Shown: positions 1 through 7,520 of the stretch, piece after piece
Layout: each line of letters begins with the position of its first letter
Position numbering within the stretch: the stretch's first letter is position 1
From: Caldivirga sp. UBA161
Lineage (GTDB): Archaea > Thermoproteota > Thermoprotei > Thermoproteales > Thermocladiaceae
Assembly (NCBI RefSeq): GCF_002506515.1
Contig: NZ_DAXS01000007.1
Coordinates: 1,413-48,741 of the forward strand
DNA: 47,329 nucleotides
Direction: 5' to 3'
The notes under the pieces: model-generated
The model's database searches: none
What the model was told of the DNA's origin: nothing
What the model saw: only the letters and a program-made list of their open reading frames with translations
Program-made: the position numbers and the translations under genes

Positions 1-464
1 CCCCCGTATACTCAGATTATGCATACCAGTAATACACTAGAATACTTAATAAATTTTACCCGCTATTTAGTATTTCTTAGTAATGTGTTAAATGATTTAA
101 ATATGACTTCCATCATTTTTTAAGTTTTACAACTCCCTGCAAACCACTTAACTGGAATAAAACGTAAGATGGGGATCTTTAGGAAGTGGGAGTATTAAGA
201 TCTTTCTATTCTTCCTAGGTATATTTAAGTTTATTAGCCATTATTTTGTACATTTCATTAAAAATTAAAATTCTTTACATCTCTTCTATTCTGTTATTCT
301 ATTGAGGAATGGCATCCATATTTTTAAATAATAAGTAGTATGTAGTATTTAGCATAGTATTAGTGAAGCTACGTATTTGCAGTAAAGTTCTTCCTTACCC
401 ATACCTTCCCTCTCCTGTCGTAGAGGGACCTAACTTTATTATAAATCTCTAGAATAATCTCTTT
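1..464. other. AT-rich stretch without a gene
   Basis: No reading frame with recognisable protein content is visible on either strand. The only local structure is a short inverted repeat at about 408-427 (ccctct and agaggg around an 8-base loop), just beyond the stop of the minus-strand HEPN/MNT relic. It could be a weak hairpin but lacks a T-run. The stretch is best read as intergenic or decayed sequence. Confidence 0.5.
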
Positions 465-677
465 CTAGAACTCTTCATCTTTTTCAATAACCTTTCCCTC
501 CTTAATTATCTGCAAAATGAATGGTACTCCATTCCTTAACTTCTTTAAGAACACTTCAGTATTCATGAAGACTGGATCCACTTTCAAGGGAACATCGTAA
601 TATCCTCCAGCTTCCGCATACCTAGCTTCCTCCAAGTCCCCCTCCGCCTGCCTCAACCAGTCCTCCACCCTCCTCAC
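465..677 (-). pseudogene. HEPN/MNT fusion relic (deleted toxin-antitoxin pair)
   Basis: This 70-codon frame begins at GTG. Its first 28 residues (RRVEDWLRQAEGDLEEARYA...) are the typical N-terminus of an archaeal HEPN-domain protein. From about residue 33 the sequence switches to something like the C-terminal end of a small MNT nucleotidyltransferase (FLKKLRNGVPFILQIIKEG, then KVIEKDEEF). HEPN and MNT proteins are normally about 110-140 residues each and encoded side by side as a toxin and antitoxin. The simplest reading is one in-frame deletion that removed the HEPN catalytic part and the MNT core, leaving both outer ends joined. The product lacks the HEPN RX4-6H motif and the nucleotidyltransferase GS...D-x-D motif, so it is probably inactive. 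Domain assignment is by pattern memory, not alignment. Confidence 0.6.
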
Positions 678-840
678 AGGATTCAGTCATGATGAGAAAT
701 ATTAAACTTAGTGTAGAAGCCCATTATCTTCAAGCATAAGGCTGTCAGTGGGCTTAATTCTTTATTATTATTGTTCATATTAACGGCTCACCCAACTCTA
801 TATTCTAATTAATGCAGAATCTAATAAATCTTTATTATCC

Positions 841-955
841 CTAAGCCGGGCTTAAAGGCTTCCCGAGTTCTGTGGCCTTGAGTTCCCTCACCGTAGTGGT
901 TCACCCCGTTGCTTAGGGTTCATGACTCTACGGTTCTCGAAAACCCAGGGAGGCC
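841..955 (-). pseudogene. C-terminal remnant of a TnpB-type (IS200/IS605) gene
   Basis: On the minus strand the last 17 codons before a TAG at 841-843 read VRELKATELGKPLSPA, a tail I recognise from crenarchaeal OrfB/TnpB proteins. Immediately upstream another frame reads about RVMNPKQRGEPLR, which would join it if one base were restored near 890. A single-base loss therefore seems to have broken the frame. No TnpB RuvC core is found further upstream on this strand, so only the 3' end of the element survives. TnpB guide (omega/re) RNAs derive from such 3' ends in living elements; whether any RNA is still made here is unknown. Confidence 0.55.
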
Positions 956-1419
956 ATAATGAATCTAGGATGGCAAAATCACGCTTAGGTGAACAGTATG
1001 GTGAGTTAATAATTAATACATTACTTCACATTTAGCAATAAATTCACTTGAATCATGGGAGTATAGGTATTGTAATAAACCCACAGTATTGATTATGTTT
1101 GGCCCTTGAATTTGGCGTACCATCAACCACCTTTAACCACTTGGGTTATTTCAAGCATGAGCCCATGATCACCTACTGCCTACTTACGCTCCTAACCCAA
1201 ACTCTACCGGATCCAAGCTTAACCAAACTAAATTCCCCTCTTCCCGAAAAACATACTGGTAAAACCCTAACCCTACTAGCACTAGCCTTAACGCCCTCAT
1301 TAAAGTAGGACATGCCCAGTCTCCACGAGGATTCACTCATATAAAGAGTGGCTAGAAGGTTTAAAATCCTACATTTAATTAGAGATGTAATTGGTGTGTG
1401 GTGAGCCTAACAGGTAATG
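956..1419. other. Decayed sequence between two TnpB remnants
   Basis: There is no convincing intact gene. Short open frames exist on both strands, for example a 69-codon plus-strand frame near 1099-1308 and overlapping minus-strand frames near 1186-1310. None contains a recognisable motif, and they overlap one another. Given the flanking TnpB ends, this is probably degenerate mobile-element sequence. Confidence 0.4.
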
Positions 1420-1545
1420 AGCCGCACTACCCGATGCTGGTGGTGGGCATTGAATAGTGCTGCCATCATCATGGAGGGCTCTAGAAGAGTGGCAGTAAGT
1501 CCTAGTGGGAAGAGACCCCCTCAGGGTAGAGAGCCGTCAGTATAA
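1420..1545 (+). pseudogene. Second TnpB C-terminal remnant
   Basis: A plus-strand frame ending at TAA 1543-1545 reads ALNSAAIIMEGSRRVAV and then SPSGKRPPQGREPSV. It resembles the last RuvC segment of TnpB (normally D-x-N-A-A-x-N-I) followed by the variable proline- and glycine-rich tail. The frame is closed upstream by a TAA near 1410, so it is 5'-truncated. The aspartate of the RuvC III motif appears to be replaced. Its tail differs from the remnant at 841-955, so two different elements seem to have inserted and decayed here, both with their 3' ends outward. The call rests on motif resemblance only. Confidence 0.4.
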
Positions 1546-1663
1546 TGAACCCAAGAGTAACCATAAAATACCTAGTTATTCACCCTCAAGTGAATTGTGC
1601 GTAGTTATAGGCGTGAGGTGGGAGGATTTATGGAATTACATTGACTTCATATTTTAGGTAATT

Positions 1664-1816
1664 GTGTTGAGGATGCTTACTGTTGATTCAATGTATATAT
1701 GCTTCCATGAAGGATAAAGCATCATACCTCACGTTAATGCAGCCATCGTTAGGATTGAGAAGCTTATTAATGAGGTTCATAGTAGAGTTAGCAGTAAATT
1801 GAAATCACCAGACTAA
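1664..1816 (+). pseudogene. Relic ORF C-terminus with internal stop
   Basis: In one frame the DNA reads LTVDSMYICFHEG, a TAA stop at 1715-1717, then about ten residues and VNAAIVRIEKLINEVHSRVS before the final TAA at 1814-1816. The second part looks like a real amphipathic helix, and the stop splits an otherwise continuous frame. The composition is reminiscent of the C-terminal helix of small HEPN-type proteins, which would agree with the nearby HEPN/MNT relic, but that link is speculative. Confidence 0.35.
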
Positions 1817-1834
1817 TTGATTTTTAAGTTAAGA

Positions 1835-2158
1835 TTACTCAGACTCCTCTAGTGCAATTAATTCAATGAGCTTCTCTCCAAGGTACCTTTCCCCCCTTAT
1901 TATTAAGTCGTCATTAGCCTCATCATAGTACTTCCTAATTAACTTAAGTACGTTAGCTAGGTTTACTTCATCATTCTCCTCAACTATGACTGGTCCATCT
2001 AATGTTGAATTCTCATACACTGTTATTAACTTATTTGAGTAATACATTATATCATACATTGCCACAATCTTACCATCCTCAACCTTCTTATATACTTGAA
2101 CCTTAAGTAATGGTTCAGTTATACCATGCCTAACCCATTCATAGTACTTTATCTTCAC
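1835..2158 (-). CDS. Hypothetical protein, 107 aa
   Basis: I do not recognise this family. The protein is small and charged, with no signal peptide or membrane segment. Predicted content is beta-rich in the first half (a run of K-V-E-D-G-K-I-V followed by Y-D-I-M-Y-Y) and helical in the second (about residues 68-107, ending in an acidic tail). A TATA-like cttttaaaag at about 2178-2189 lies roughly 25 bases upstream of the ATG, as expected for a leaderless crenarchaeal transcript. It stands alone, convergent with the relic at 1664-1816 and divergent from the next gene. Confidence 0.6.
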   Translation of the reverse strand: MKIKYYEWVRHGITEPLLKVQVYKKVEDGKIVAMYDIMYYSNKLITVYENSTLDGPVIVEENDEVNLANVLKLIRKYYDEANDDLIIRGERYLGEKLIELIALEESE

Positions 2159-2284
2159 GCAACCTAAATTAAAACACCCCTTTTAAAAGGCTTCTCAGTA
2201 GCCTCCTCATTGGCCTAATGAATTAAAATTACTTGCAGTAAATTATGAAGTTTCATTTATAAACCCATGAATCTCAATTAACTG

Positions 2285-2668
2285 ATGCTTAATATTGATG
2301 AGTTAGTGGTGGAATTAATGAATACCTGCGGCTCCGGGAGCTTCCTTGATAGAATGCATTCTGAGGTTCAGAACACTATAATTGACGCCGCTGAATTAGG
2401 TATTAATAATGATGAGTTAATTAAGGTATTGGGCATATATGCCTTGGCTCAATCATTAAGGCTAATTAAGTTAAACGTAGGCGAGATTGAGCCGAATGAA
2501 TCTCTAAGCGGTGAGTATATTATGGTTATTCAGTGTTTATTAAGGTCATTGAGGGGTTTAAGTGGAGAGTGTTCAATAAGTAATGAGTTATTGAGGAAGG
2601 CTTTTCAATACGCGTTATCACTAGTTAATGAAGTTAAGGGGCATTGCATTCAGGTGACTTATAGTTAA
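2285..2668 (+). CDS. Hypothetical helical protein, 127 aa
   Basis: The family is not recognised. The sequence is almost entirely helical and leucine-rich, with five scattered cysteines (about residues 15, 84, 96 and 120 among them) and no membrane segment. An AT-rich promoter element (catttataaaccc, about 2252-2264) sits 20-30 bases before the ATG, so the mRNA is probably leaderless. It ends about 40 bases before the ribosomal protein genes, whose own TATA-like ttttataagg (about 2669-2679) overlaps its stop, so it is likely a separate unit. Confidence 0.6.
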   Translation: MLNIDELVVELMNTCGSGSFLDRMHSEVQNTIIDAAELGINNDELIKVLGIYALAQSLRLIKLNVGEIEPNESLSGEYIMVIQCLLRSLRGLSGECSISNELLRKAFQYALSLVNEVKGHCIQVTYS

Positions 2669-2708
2669 TTTTATAAGGGCGATTAAGCGTGGGTTTAAGG
2701 ATAATAAC

Positions 2709-3140
2709 ATGCCTGTGTTAACATCATCAAGCCAACCTAGGAAGCAGCATAAGGCGCTTGCCAAGGCACCCTGGCATGCTAGGCGTAAGTTATTGACTGC
2801 ACCATTATCTAAGGATCTTCAGAGGCAATTGGGTATAAGGAGGATACCTGTTAGGGTTGGGGATACTGTTTTAATAATGAGGGGGGATTTTAAGGGTACT
2901 AGGGGTAAAGTGACTAGGGTTGATTACAGGAGGGTGAGGATATACGTTGACTCGGCATCATTCAAGAAACCCAGTGGTGAGGCTTTATATTACCCAATAC
3001 ACCCATCCAAGGTAATTATTGTGGAGCTTGACCAAAGCGATAAGGCTAGGGTTACTGCAATTGAGAGGATTAGGAAGGCTAGGGAGGCTAAGGCAGGTGG
3101 CAGGGAAGTTATAACACCTCAGCAGGGTGGTCAATCATGA
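2709..3140 (+). CDS. rpl24: 50S ribosomal protein uL24
   Basis: This is a 143-residue archaeal/eukaryotic-type uL24 (L26e-like), an early assembly protein of the large subunit that binds 23S rRNA. The N-terminal SSQPRKQHKALAKAPWHARRK segment is characteristic, and the KOW motif follows at about residues 45-75 (VRVGDTVLIMRGDFKGTRGKV). The C-terminal extension is basic and then Gln/Gly-rich. A TATA-like element lies about 30 bases upstream of the ATG. The last 4 bases overlap the start of the eS4 gene, implying translational coupling. Confidence 0.95.
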   Translation: MPVLTSSSQPRKQHKALAKAPWHARRKLLTAPLSKDLQRQLGIRRIPVRVGDTVLIMRGDFKGTRGKVTRVDYRRVRIYVDSASFKKPSGEALYYPIHPSKVIIVELDQSDKARVTAIERIRKAREAKAGGREVITPQQGGQS

Positions 3141-3850
3141 CGCACTTAAGGAGGTCGGCATCGCCTGAATGGTGGCCTGTGGAGAGGAAGGGGGTACCAT
3201 GGTCAATTAAACCAAGCCCAGGCCCCCACCCAGCCAACTCAAGCATACCTCTTGCAGTGCTTCTTAGGGACGTATTCCACTATGCTAAGACGCTTAAGGA
3301 GGCGAGGTTAATAATAGGTAAGGGTTACGTTAAGATTGATGGTAAGGTTAGGAGGGATTACAAGTACCCAGTTGGCTTAATGGATGTTATTGAGTTAACA
3401 CCAATAAGCGAATACTACAGGATTGTACCTGACCCAGTTAACTTCCTAAAACCCATTAAGATTGATAAGGCTGAGGCCGGTGTAAAGGTATGCAGAATTG
3501 AGGATAAGACCATGGTTAAGGCAGGTAAGATTCAGTTAAACCTACATGATGGGAGGAACATCATTGTTGACCAGGATGAGGGCAGGAAATATGAGACCCT
3601 TGGAAGCGTTGTAGTTAGCCTTGAGGACGGTAAGTTAATGGATTATTACCCAATGCAGCCTAACCAATACGTAATAGCCTTTAACGGTATTAACGTTGGG
3701 AAACACGGCACTTTAATTAACTGGGTTAGGTCATTTAAGAAGAGGGATGCTATAGCCACAGTTAAGGCTAAGGAGGGGGAGTTCAAAACAATCCTAGACT
3801 ACCTACTGGTTATTGGTAAGGAATCACCAGTGGTAAAGGTGACTGAGTGA
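3137..3850 (+). CDS. rps4e: 30S ribosomal protein eS4
   Basis: This 237-residue protein is the archaeal/eukaryotic small-subunit protein S4e. After the conserved N-terminus (THLRRSASPEWWPVERKG) it has an S4 RNA-binding fold at about residues 40-90 (LKEARLIIGKGYVKIDGKV) and a KOW-like turn near residue 185 (GINVGKHGTLINWV). Length is normal for the family. It overlaps uL24 by 4 bases and uL5 by a few bases, so the three genes form one operon. Confidence 0.95.
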   Translation: MTHLRRSASPEWWPVERKGVPWSIKPSPGPHPANSSIPLAVLLRDVFHYAKTLKEARLIIGKGYVKIDGKVRRDYKYPVGLMDVIELTPISEYYRIVPDPVNFLKPIKIDKAEAGVKVCRIEDKTMVKAGKIQLNLHDGRNIIVDQDEGRKYETLGSVVVSLEDGKLMDYYPMQPNQYVIAFNGINVGKHGTLINWVRSFKKRDAIATVKAKEGEFKTILDYLLVIGKESPVVKVTE

Positions 3851-4443
3851 TGCCGGCCATTGACCTATCAACTGTTGACTTAAGGACAATAAAACCCAGC
3901 GACCTGGACTGGAGGAAGTTCACGCTTGATGCAGGCCACCCAATGAGGAGGGTATTCATATGGAGCGTTGCCGTTAATATGGGGATTGGGCAGAGTGGCG
4001 AGAGGCTTGAGAAGGCTGCTAAGGTTATGGCGGAGTTAACCGGGAGGACGCCATCATATAGGCTTGCGCATAAGTCAATAAAGGACTTCGGAATAAGGAG
4101 GGGTGAGCCAATAGGCCTATTAGTCACCTTAAGGAAAAATGAGGCGGTCTGGTTCCTACTCAGGGCCTTAGCCGCAGTTGACTTCACGCTTAAGGAGGAG
4201 AGCTTCAATGCGGGTAATGTGAGCTTCGGGATTAGGGAACACATACTTGTGCCTGGCTCCAGGTATGAGCCGGCATTAGGCATATTTGGTTTTGATGTTG
4301 CAGTAACCTTAGCTAGACCTGGATATAGGGTTCAGTATAGGCGTAGGGCAAGGGCGGATGTAGGTAAGGCCCATAGGGTAACTAGGGAGGAGACCATTAG
4401 GTTCTTCCAGGACGTAATAGGAGTCAGGATACTTAAACGCTAG
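3847..4443 (+). CDS. rpl5: 50S ribosomal protein uL5
   Basis: This is archaeal uL5, which binds 5S rRNA in the central protuberance. The family signatures SVAVNMGIGQSGERLEKAAKV and LTGRTPSYRLAHKSIKDFGIR are present, with the conserved GIREHI segment in the second half. Two starts are possible: GTG at 3847 or ATG at 3850, both overlapping the eS4 stop. From the ATG the protein is 197 residues. In most archaea uS14 and uS8 follow directly; here the cluster stops, and uS8 is found alone about 38 kb away. Confidence 0.93.
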   Translation: MMPAIDLSTVDLRTIKPSDLDWRKFTLDAGHPMRRVFIWSVAVNMGIGQSGERLEKAAKVMAELTGRTPSYRLAHKSIKDFGIRRGEPIGLLVTLRKNEAVWFLLRALAAVDFTLKEESFNAGNVSFGIREHILVPGSRYEPALGIFGFDVAVTLARPGYRVQYRRRARADVGKAHRVTREETIRFFQDVIGVRILKR

Positions 4444-4493
4444 GCAGGGCACCATAAAACACATTAAGGTAAGTGCGTATTCACATTGAGTGA

Positions 4494-4504
4494 AAGGTAT
4501 TTAA
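4494..4504 (+). promoter_or_regulatory. TATA box for nre
   Basis: The AT-rich element gtatttaacc follows a purine-rich BRE-like stretch (gtgaaag) and lies about 28 bases before the GTG at 4530. This supports that GTG as a leaderless start. The nearby ATG at 4523 is out of frame and closes after a few codons. Confidence 0.5.
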
Positions 4505-4529
4505 CCATCCTAGGCGCTATTAATGTACA

Positions 4530-5750
4530 GTGCGTATTAATCCTGAATTATGCATTAGGTGCCGTGGGGAATATAACCTATGTGGATTAGCCTACTGCCC
4601 AATACTAGTGAATAAATGGACGCTTAGGAGGATTAAGCCTCTTGAGGGTAAGCAGGATGTTAATGGTTCCTCACCTCCAAGCGTCATGGTTGGTAGGTTA
4701 GGTTACCCTAAGGTTAGGGTTTACCCAGCCACCCCACCCACACATGGAAACACCAGTTGGCTTGAGGAGCCTAGGGTTTGGCTGAATATGAGGCTTGAAG
4801 ATTTCCTATCAAGTAGGCTCACGTTAATTAGGGGTTCAATAGCCTTTAATATTAATGACCCAAGGAACCCACCTAGGCAACTTCACGATATACAGGTAAT
4901 GGCTATTTCAAGCGGACCCGTGGATGCTGAATTAACATTAGCTAAGCCTATTAAGGGTAATGTAACCCTTAATGAACAGGAACCACCAATAGGCCCCTCA
5001 GCCCCATTAAGGAGCATTAAATTATCCACAACCCCTCAACCAACCAGGGCCGTGGAGAAGGCTTACTCGGACGTGGATTTAAAGGCTAATGATGCAGTTT
5101 GGATGCTTTATGGCTCAGGCATTGATGTTCACGTTATATCAAGGTTAATGAGCATTGGGGCTATAGGCAGGGGTAGGGCTAGGAGACTTGTACCAACAAG
5201 ATGGTCTATAACCGCCGTTGATGAGGAGGTTTCAAATAGGCTTATTGATAAAGTTAAGGATTACCCAGAGTTAAGTGAGTACAGGGTTTACGTTAGGAGG
5301 AGTAACAGCAACTTATTCTTAGGTATACTTGCCCCACATACTTGGCTCTACGAGTGGGGTGAGGCATGGTGGCCTGGAAGCACTTGGAATACCTGGGGTA
5401 GTGAGCCAGTGGTTGAGGTTGATGCTGAAGGCTACTGGGGTAGGGATACGTATCCAAGCATTGGTGGATGCTACTACGCAGCCAGGCTAGCTGCAGCTGA
5501 GGCGCTTAATAGTATGCGTAGGCAGGCAGCCGTAATTCTTTGGAGGGAGATTTACCCAGGATTCAATATACCTGTTGGTGTTTGGTTCGTTAGGGAGAAT
5601 GCTAGAGCCATGTTTAAGGGTGAGTACACAAGCTTCAGTAGCCTTGATGAAGCCCTCAAGTTTGCTTCAAGTCAACTTAAATTACCATTAGCAAAGTGGG
5701 CCTCAAAATCCTACGTATTAAGGAGGTTGAGGGAGGCTAGGTTACTATGA
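4530..5750 (+). CDS. nreA: Nre family DNA repair protein
   Basis: This 406-residue protein belongs to the archaeal Nre family, linked in haloarchaea to repair of DNA damage and to PCNA. The N-terminus carries a cysteine cluster at residues 8, 11, 18 and 23 (CIRC...CGLAYCP) that fits a zinc site. Further family segments are PSVMVGRLGYPKVRVYPATP, the GSGIDVHVISRLMSIG region, and the central HTWLYEWGEAWWPGS block. NreA proteins often end in a PCNA-interacting (PIP) motif. None is visible here, where the tail is SYVLRRLREARLL. The stop overlaps the next ATG (ATGA), coupling it to a radical SAM enzyme. The NreA/NreB distinction is not settled from sequence alone. Confidence 0.85.
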   Translation: MRINPELCIRCRGEYNLCGLAYCPILVNKWTLRRIKPLEGKQDVNGSSPPSVMVGRLGYPKVRVYPATPPTHGNTSWLEEPRVWLNMRLEDFLSSRLTLIRGSIAFNINDPRNPPRQLHDIQVMAISSGPVDAELTLAKPIKGNVTLNEQEPPIGPSAPLRSIKLSTTPQPTRAVEKAYSDVDLKANDAVWMLYGSGIDVHVISRLMSIGAIGRGRARRLVPTRWSITAVDEEVSNRLIDKVKDYPELSEYRVYVRRSNSNLFLGILAPHTWLYEWGEAWWPGSTWNTWGSEPVVEVDAEGYWGRDTYPSIGGCYYAARLAAAEALNSMRRQAAVILWREIYPGFNIPVGVWFVRENARAMFKGEYTSFSSLDEALKFASSQLKLPLAKWASKSYVLRRLREARLL

Positions 5751-6577
5751 GTCTAATTATTAAGGAGATTAAGGTTAAGAGGGCTTTAAGTAAATCCGGC
5801 CTACCTGAATATGACTATGCCCTTAACCCATATTTAGGTTGCCAACATGGGTGCCTATACTGCTACGCAAGGGACTTCACCAAGGGGGAGCCGGCCATTA
5901 AGTGGGGTGAGGTTGTTTACGTTAAGGTTAATTTAATTGAGGTGCTCAGTAGTGAGGTTAAGGTGCTTAGGAGGGGTATTGTGGGATTATCGACAATAAC
6001 TGACCCATATCAGCCAATTGAGTCGAAGTATAGGTTAAGTGAGAGGGCATTAAGCCTACTTTGTGATTCAGGGTTTCATGTTAGTGTTCAGACTAAGTCA
6101 GCCCTAGTGATTAGGGATATTGATGTCCTTAGGCAATGTGGTGAGATGGTTGATGTTGGCTTAACAATAACCACAATGAGGGATTCATATAAGTTAATTG
6201 AACCAAATACCCCAGCACCATTAGTTAGGGCAATGACCATTAGGAAGCTGGCTAAGGCTGGTGTGAGGACGTGGATATTCCTAGGCCCAATAATACCAGG
6301 CATTAATGACTCCAGGCTCGATTATGAGCCAATAATTAAACTGGCTAAGGAGACTAATAGCCAATTAATAATAGATAAGTTTAGGCCAAGGGAGATGGCG
6401 GTGAAATTAATGAAGGCTAAGTTAAACATTAACCCGACGCCAACTACCAATTGGTGGAGGAGGGTGGTGGATGAATTAACACAACTATGCAGTAGCTACG
6501 GTGTCAATTGTATTACCGAGGAGGATGAGTGGAGGAGTAGGCGTAGGGATAATTCAATACTTGATTACTTGAAATAA
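5747..6577 (+). CDS. SplB-like radical SAM protein
   Basis: This 276-residue protein is a radical S-adenosylmethionine enzyme of the SplB-related COG1533 group. The CxxxCxxC cluster for the 4Fe-4S centre is at residues 32, 36 and 39 (LGCQHGCLYCYA). The N-terminal KRALSKSGLPEYDYALNPY is typical of the group, and the rest fits a partial TIM barrel (VGLTITTMRDSY, FLGPIIPGINDS). The true spore photoproduct lyase repairs thymine dimers; most COG1533 members have no proven substrate. The gene overlaps nre by ATGA, so the two are made together, which hints at a role in nucleic-acid repair or modification. Confidence 0.88.
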   Translation: MSLIIKEIKVKRALSKSGLPEYDYALNPYLGCQHGCLYCYARDFTKGEPAIKWGEVVYVKVNLIEVLSSEVKVLRRGIVGLSTITDPYQPIESKYRLSERALSLLCDSGFHVSVQTKSALVIRDIDVLRQCGEMVDVGLTITTMRDSYKLIEPNTPAPLVRAMTIRKLAKAGVRTWIFLGPIIPGINDSRLDYEPIIKLAKETNSQLIIDKFRPREMAVKLMKAKLNINPTPTTNWWRRVVDELTQLCSSYGVNCITEEDEWRSRRRDNSILDYLK

Positions 6578-6673
6578 TGAAATAGCCGCCCTTTAAAGGC
6601 TTATGGAGGATTAATTGAATTGAGGTGGGTTGAGTTATTAGTTAAGTATATTAATGAATGCGTGAGGGTTAAG

Positions 6674-6734
6674 TGTAAGTGATGATGGTTTGCAGCACTG
6701 ATTACTGATGATGCCGCTGATTCCTGAGCTTACA
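6674..6734 (+). ncRNA. C/D box sRNA (2'-O-methylation guide)
   Basis: In order the sequence has box C gtgatga (6679-6685), a 12-base guide tggtttgcagca (6686-6697), box D' ctga (6698-6701), a 4-base spacer, box C' tgatga (6706-6711), a 12-base guide tgccgctgattc (6712-6723) and box D ctga (6724-6727). The flanks tgtaag (6674-6679) and cttaca (6729-6734) are complementary and can close the kink-turn stem. A TATA-like tatattaatg near 6643-6652 could drive it. Spacing matches archaeal sRNAs that, with L7Ae, Nop5 and fibrillarin, direct 2'-O-methylation of the base paired to the fifth guide nucleotide from D or D'. By that rule the D' guide fits a tRNA-Cys(GCA) anticodon loop with G34 as target; the D-guide target is not identified. 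Confidence 0.82.
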
Positions 6735-6811
6735 GAGCGCTACCTCTACCCTATATAGAATACTAACTATATGCATATAAACTTTATTAATGCTTATTTG
6801 TAAGCCATCAT

Positions 6812-7287
6812 ATGGATAAGCCAGTGAAAATACTATTTACATGCGTTGAGAATGCTGCCAGAAGCCAGATGGCTGAGGCCTTTACCAGGCTGCTGGGTGT
6901 TGAGGCAATGAGTACTGGAACATTAATCCAACTGTAGTTGAGGTAATGAAGGAAGTTAATATTGATATTAGTGGGCATAAGCCTAAGTTACTGACCATGG
7001 ATATGATTAAGTGGGCTGATGTGGTTGTGACCATGGGTTGCTCAATAGAGGAGGTTTGCCCAGCACCAATGTTAAGGGCCATGAAGGTTAAGCTCATTGA
7101 GTGGAATATTCCAGACCCTAAGGGTAAGCCCATTGATGAGGTTAGGAGTATTGCGAAGAGTAAGGTTGAAGAATTAATTAGCAGTATTAAGAATGGCGAA
7201 TTAATGTTAAATTCAAGTAAGGAAAATATTACTAAGATTAACTTAAGTAGTGGTGATTACAGTAATAGATTAAGCAATACTGATTAA
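6812..7287 (+). pseudogene. arsC: Arsenate reductase (ArsC, LMW-phosphatase type), frameshifted
   Basis: The first frame from ATG 6812 encodes MDKPVKILFTCVENAARSQM with the P-loop C11-x5-R17, and runs to STGT before going out of frame to TAG at 6935-6937. The rest of the protein continues from about 6922 in another frame: NPTVVEVMKEVNIDISGHKP, then the MGCSIEEVCP redox-cysteine pair and IPDPKGKP with the general-acid aspartate. Normal relatives have about five more residues (K-P-A-D-R-like) at the junction, so a short out-of-frame deletion in about 6920-6925 explains the break. All catalytic residues remain, so the lesion looks recent. The second part alone could start at ATG 6946 but would lack the catalytic P-loop. 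Confidence 0.85.
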
Positions 7288-7520
7288 TGCAATAAGAAGC
7301 CAATATTAATGCCTAATCAGTAATCGCCTCTAAAATCTAATTGATTATTGCTAATTCCCTAACCCTCATCCATTTTAATGACCCTATTTTAACCTAAGCT
7401 TCACCATTATTGGTATTGTAATACGCATTCATTAATGGATTGTTCATTCATAATGCTCATTTTTATGGTTAATTAAGTAATTATGCCATATTCATAAGTG
7501 AATTAGGAAGAGCATTTCCA
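7288..7520. other. AT-rich intergenic stretch
   Basis: This lies between two convergent genes (the arsC relic and the DUF1286 gene). I see no reading frame, RNA motif or strong hairpin here, only several short AT-rich words such as attaatg repeated irregularly. Confidence 0.4.

Noticed and set aside
1099..1308. 69-codon plus-strand ORF in the decayed left region
   Set aside because: No motif, overlapping open frames on the other strand, no promoter, and it lies inside degenerate mobile-element sequence.
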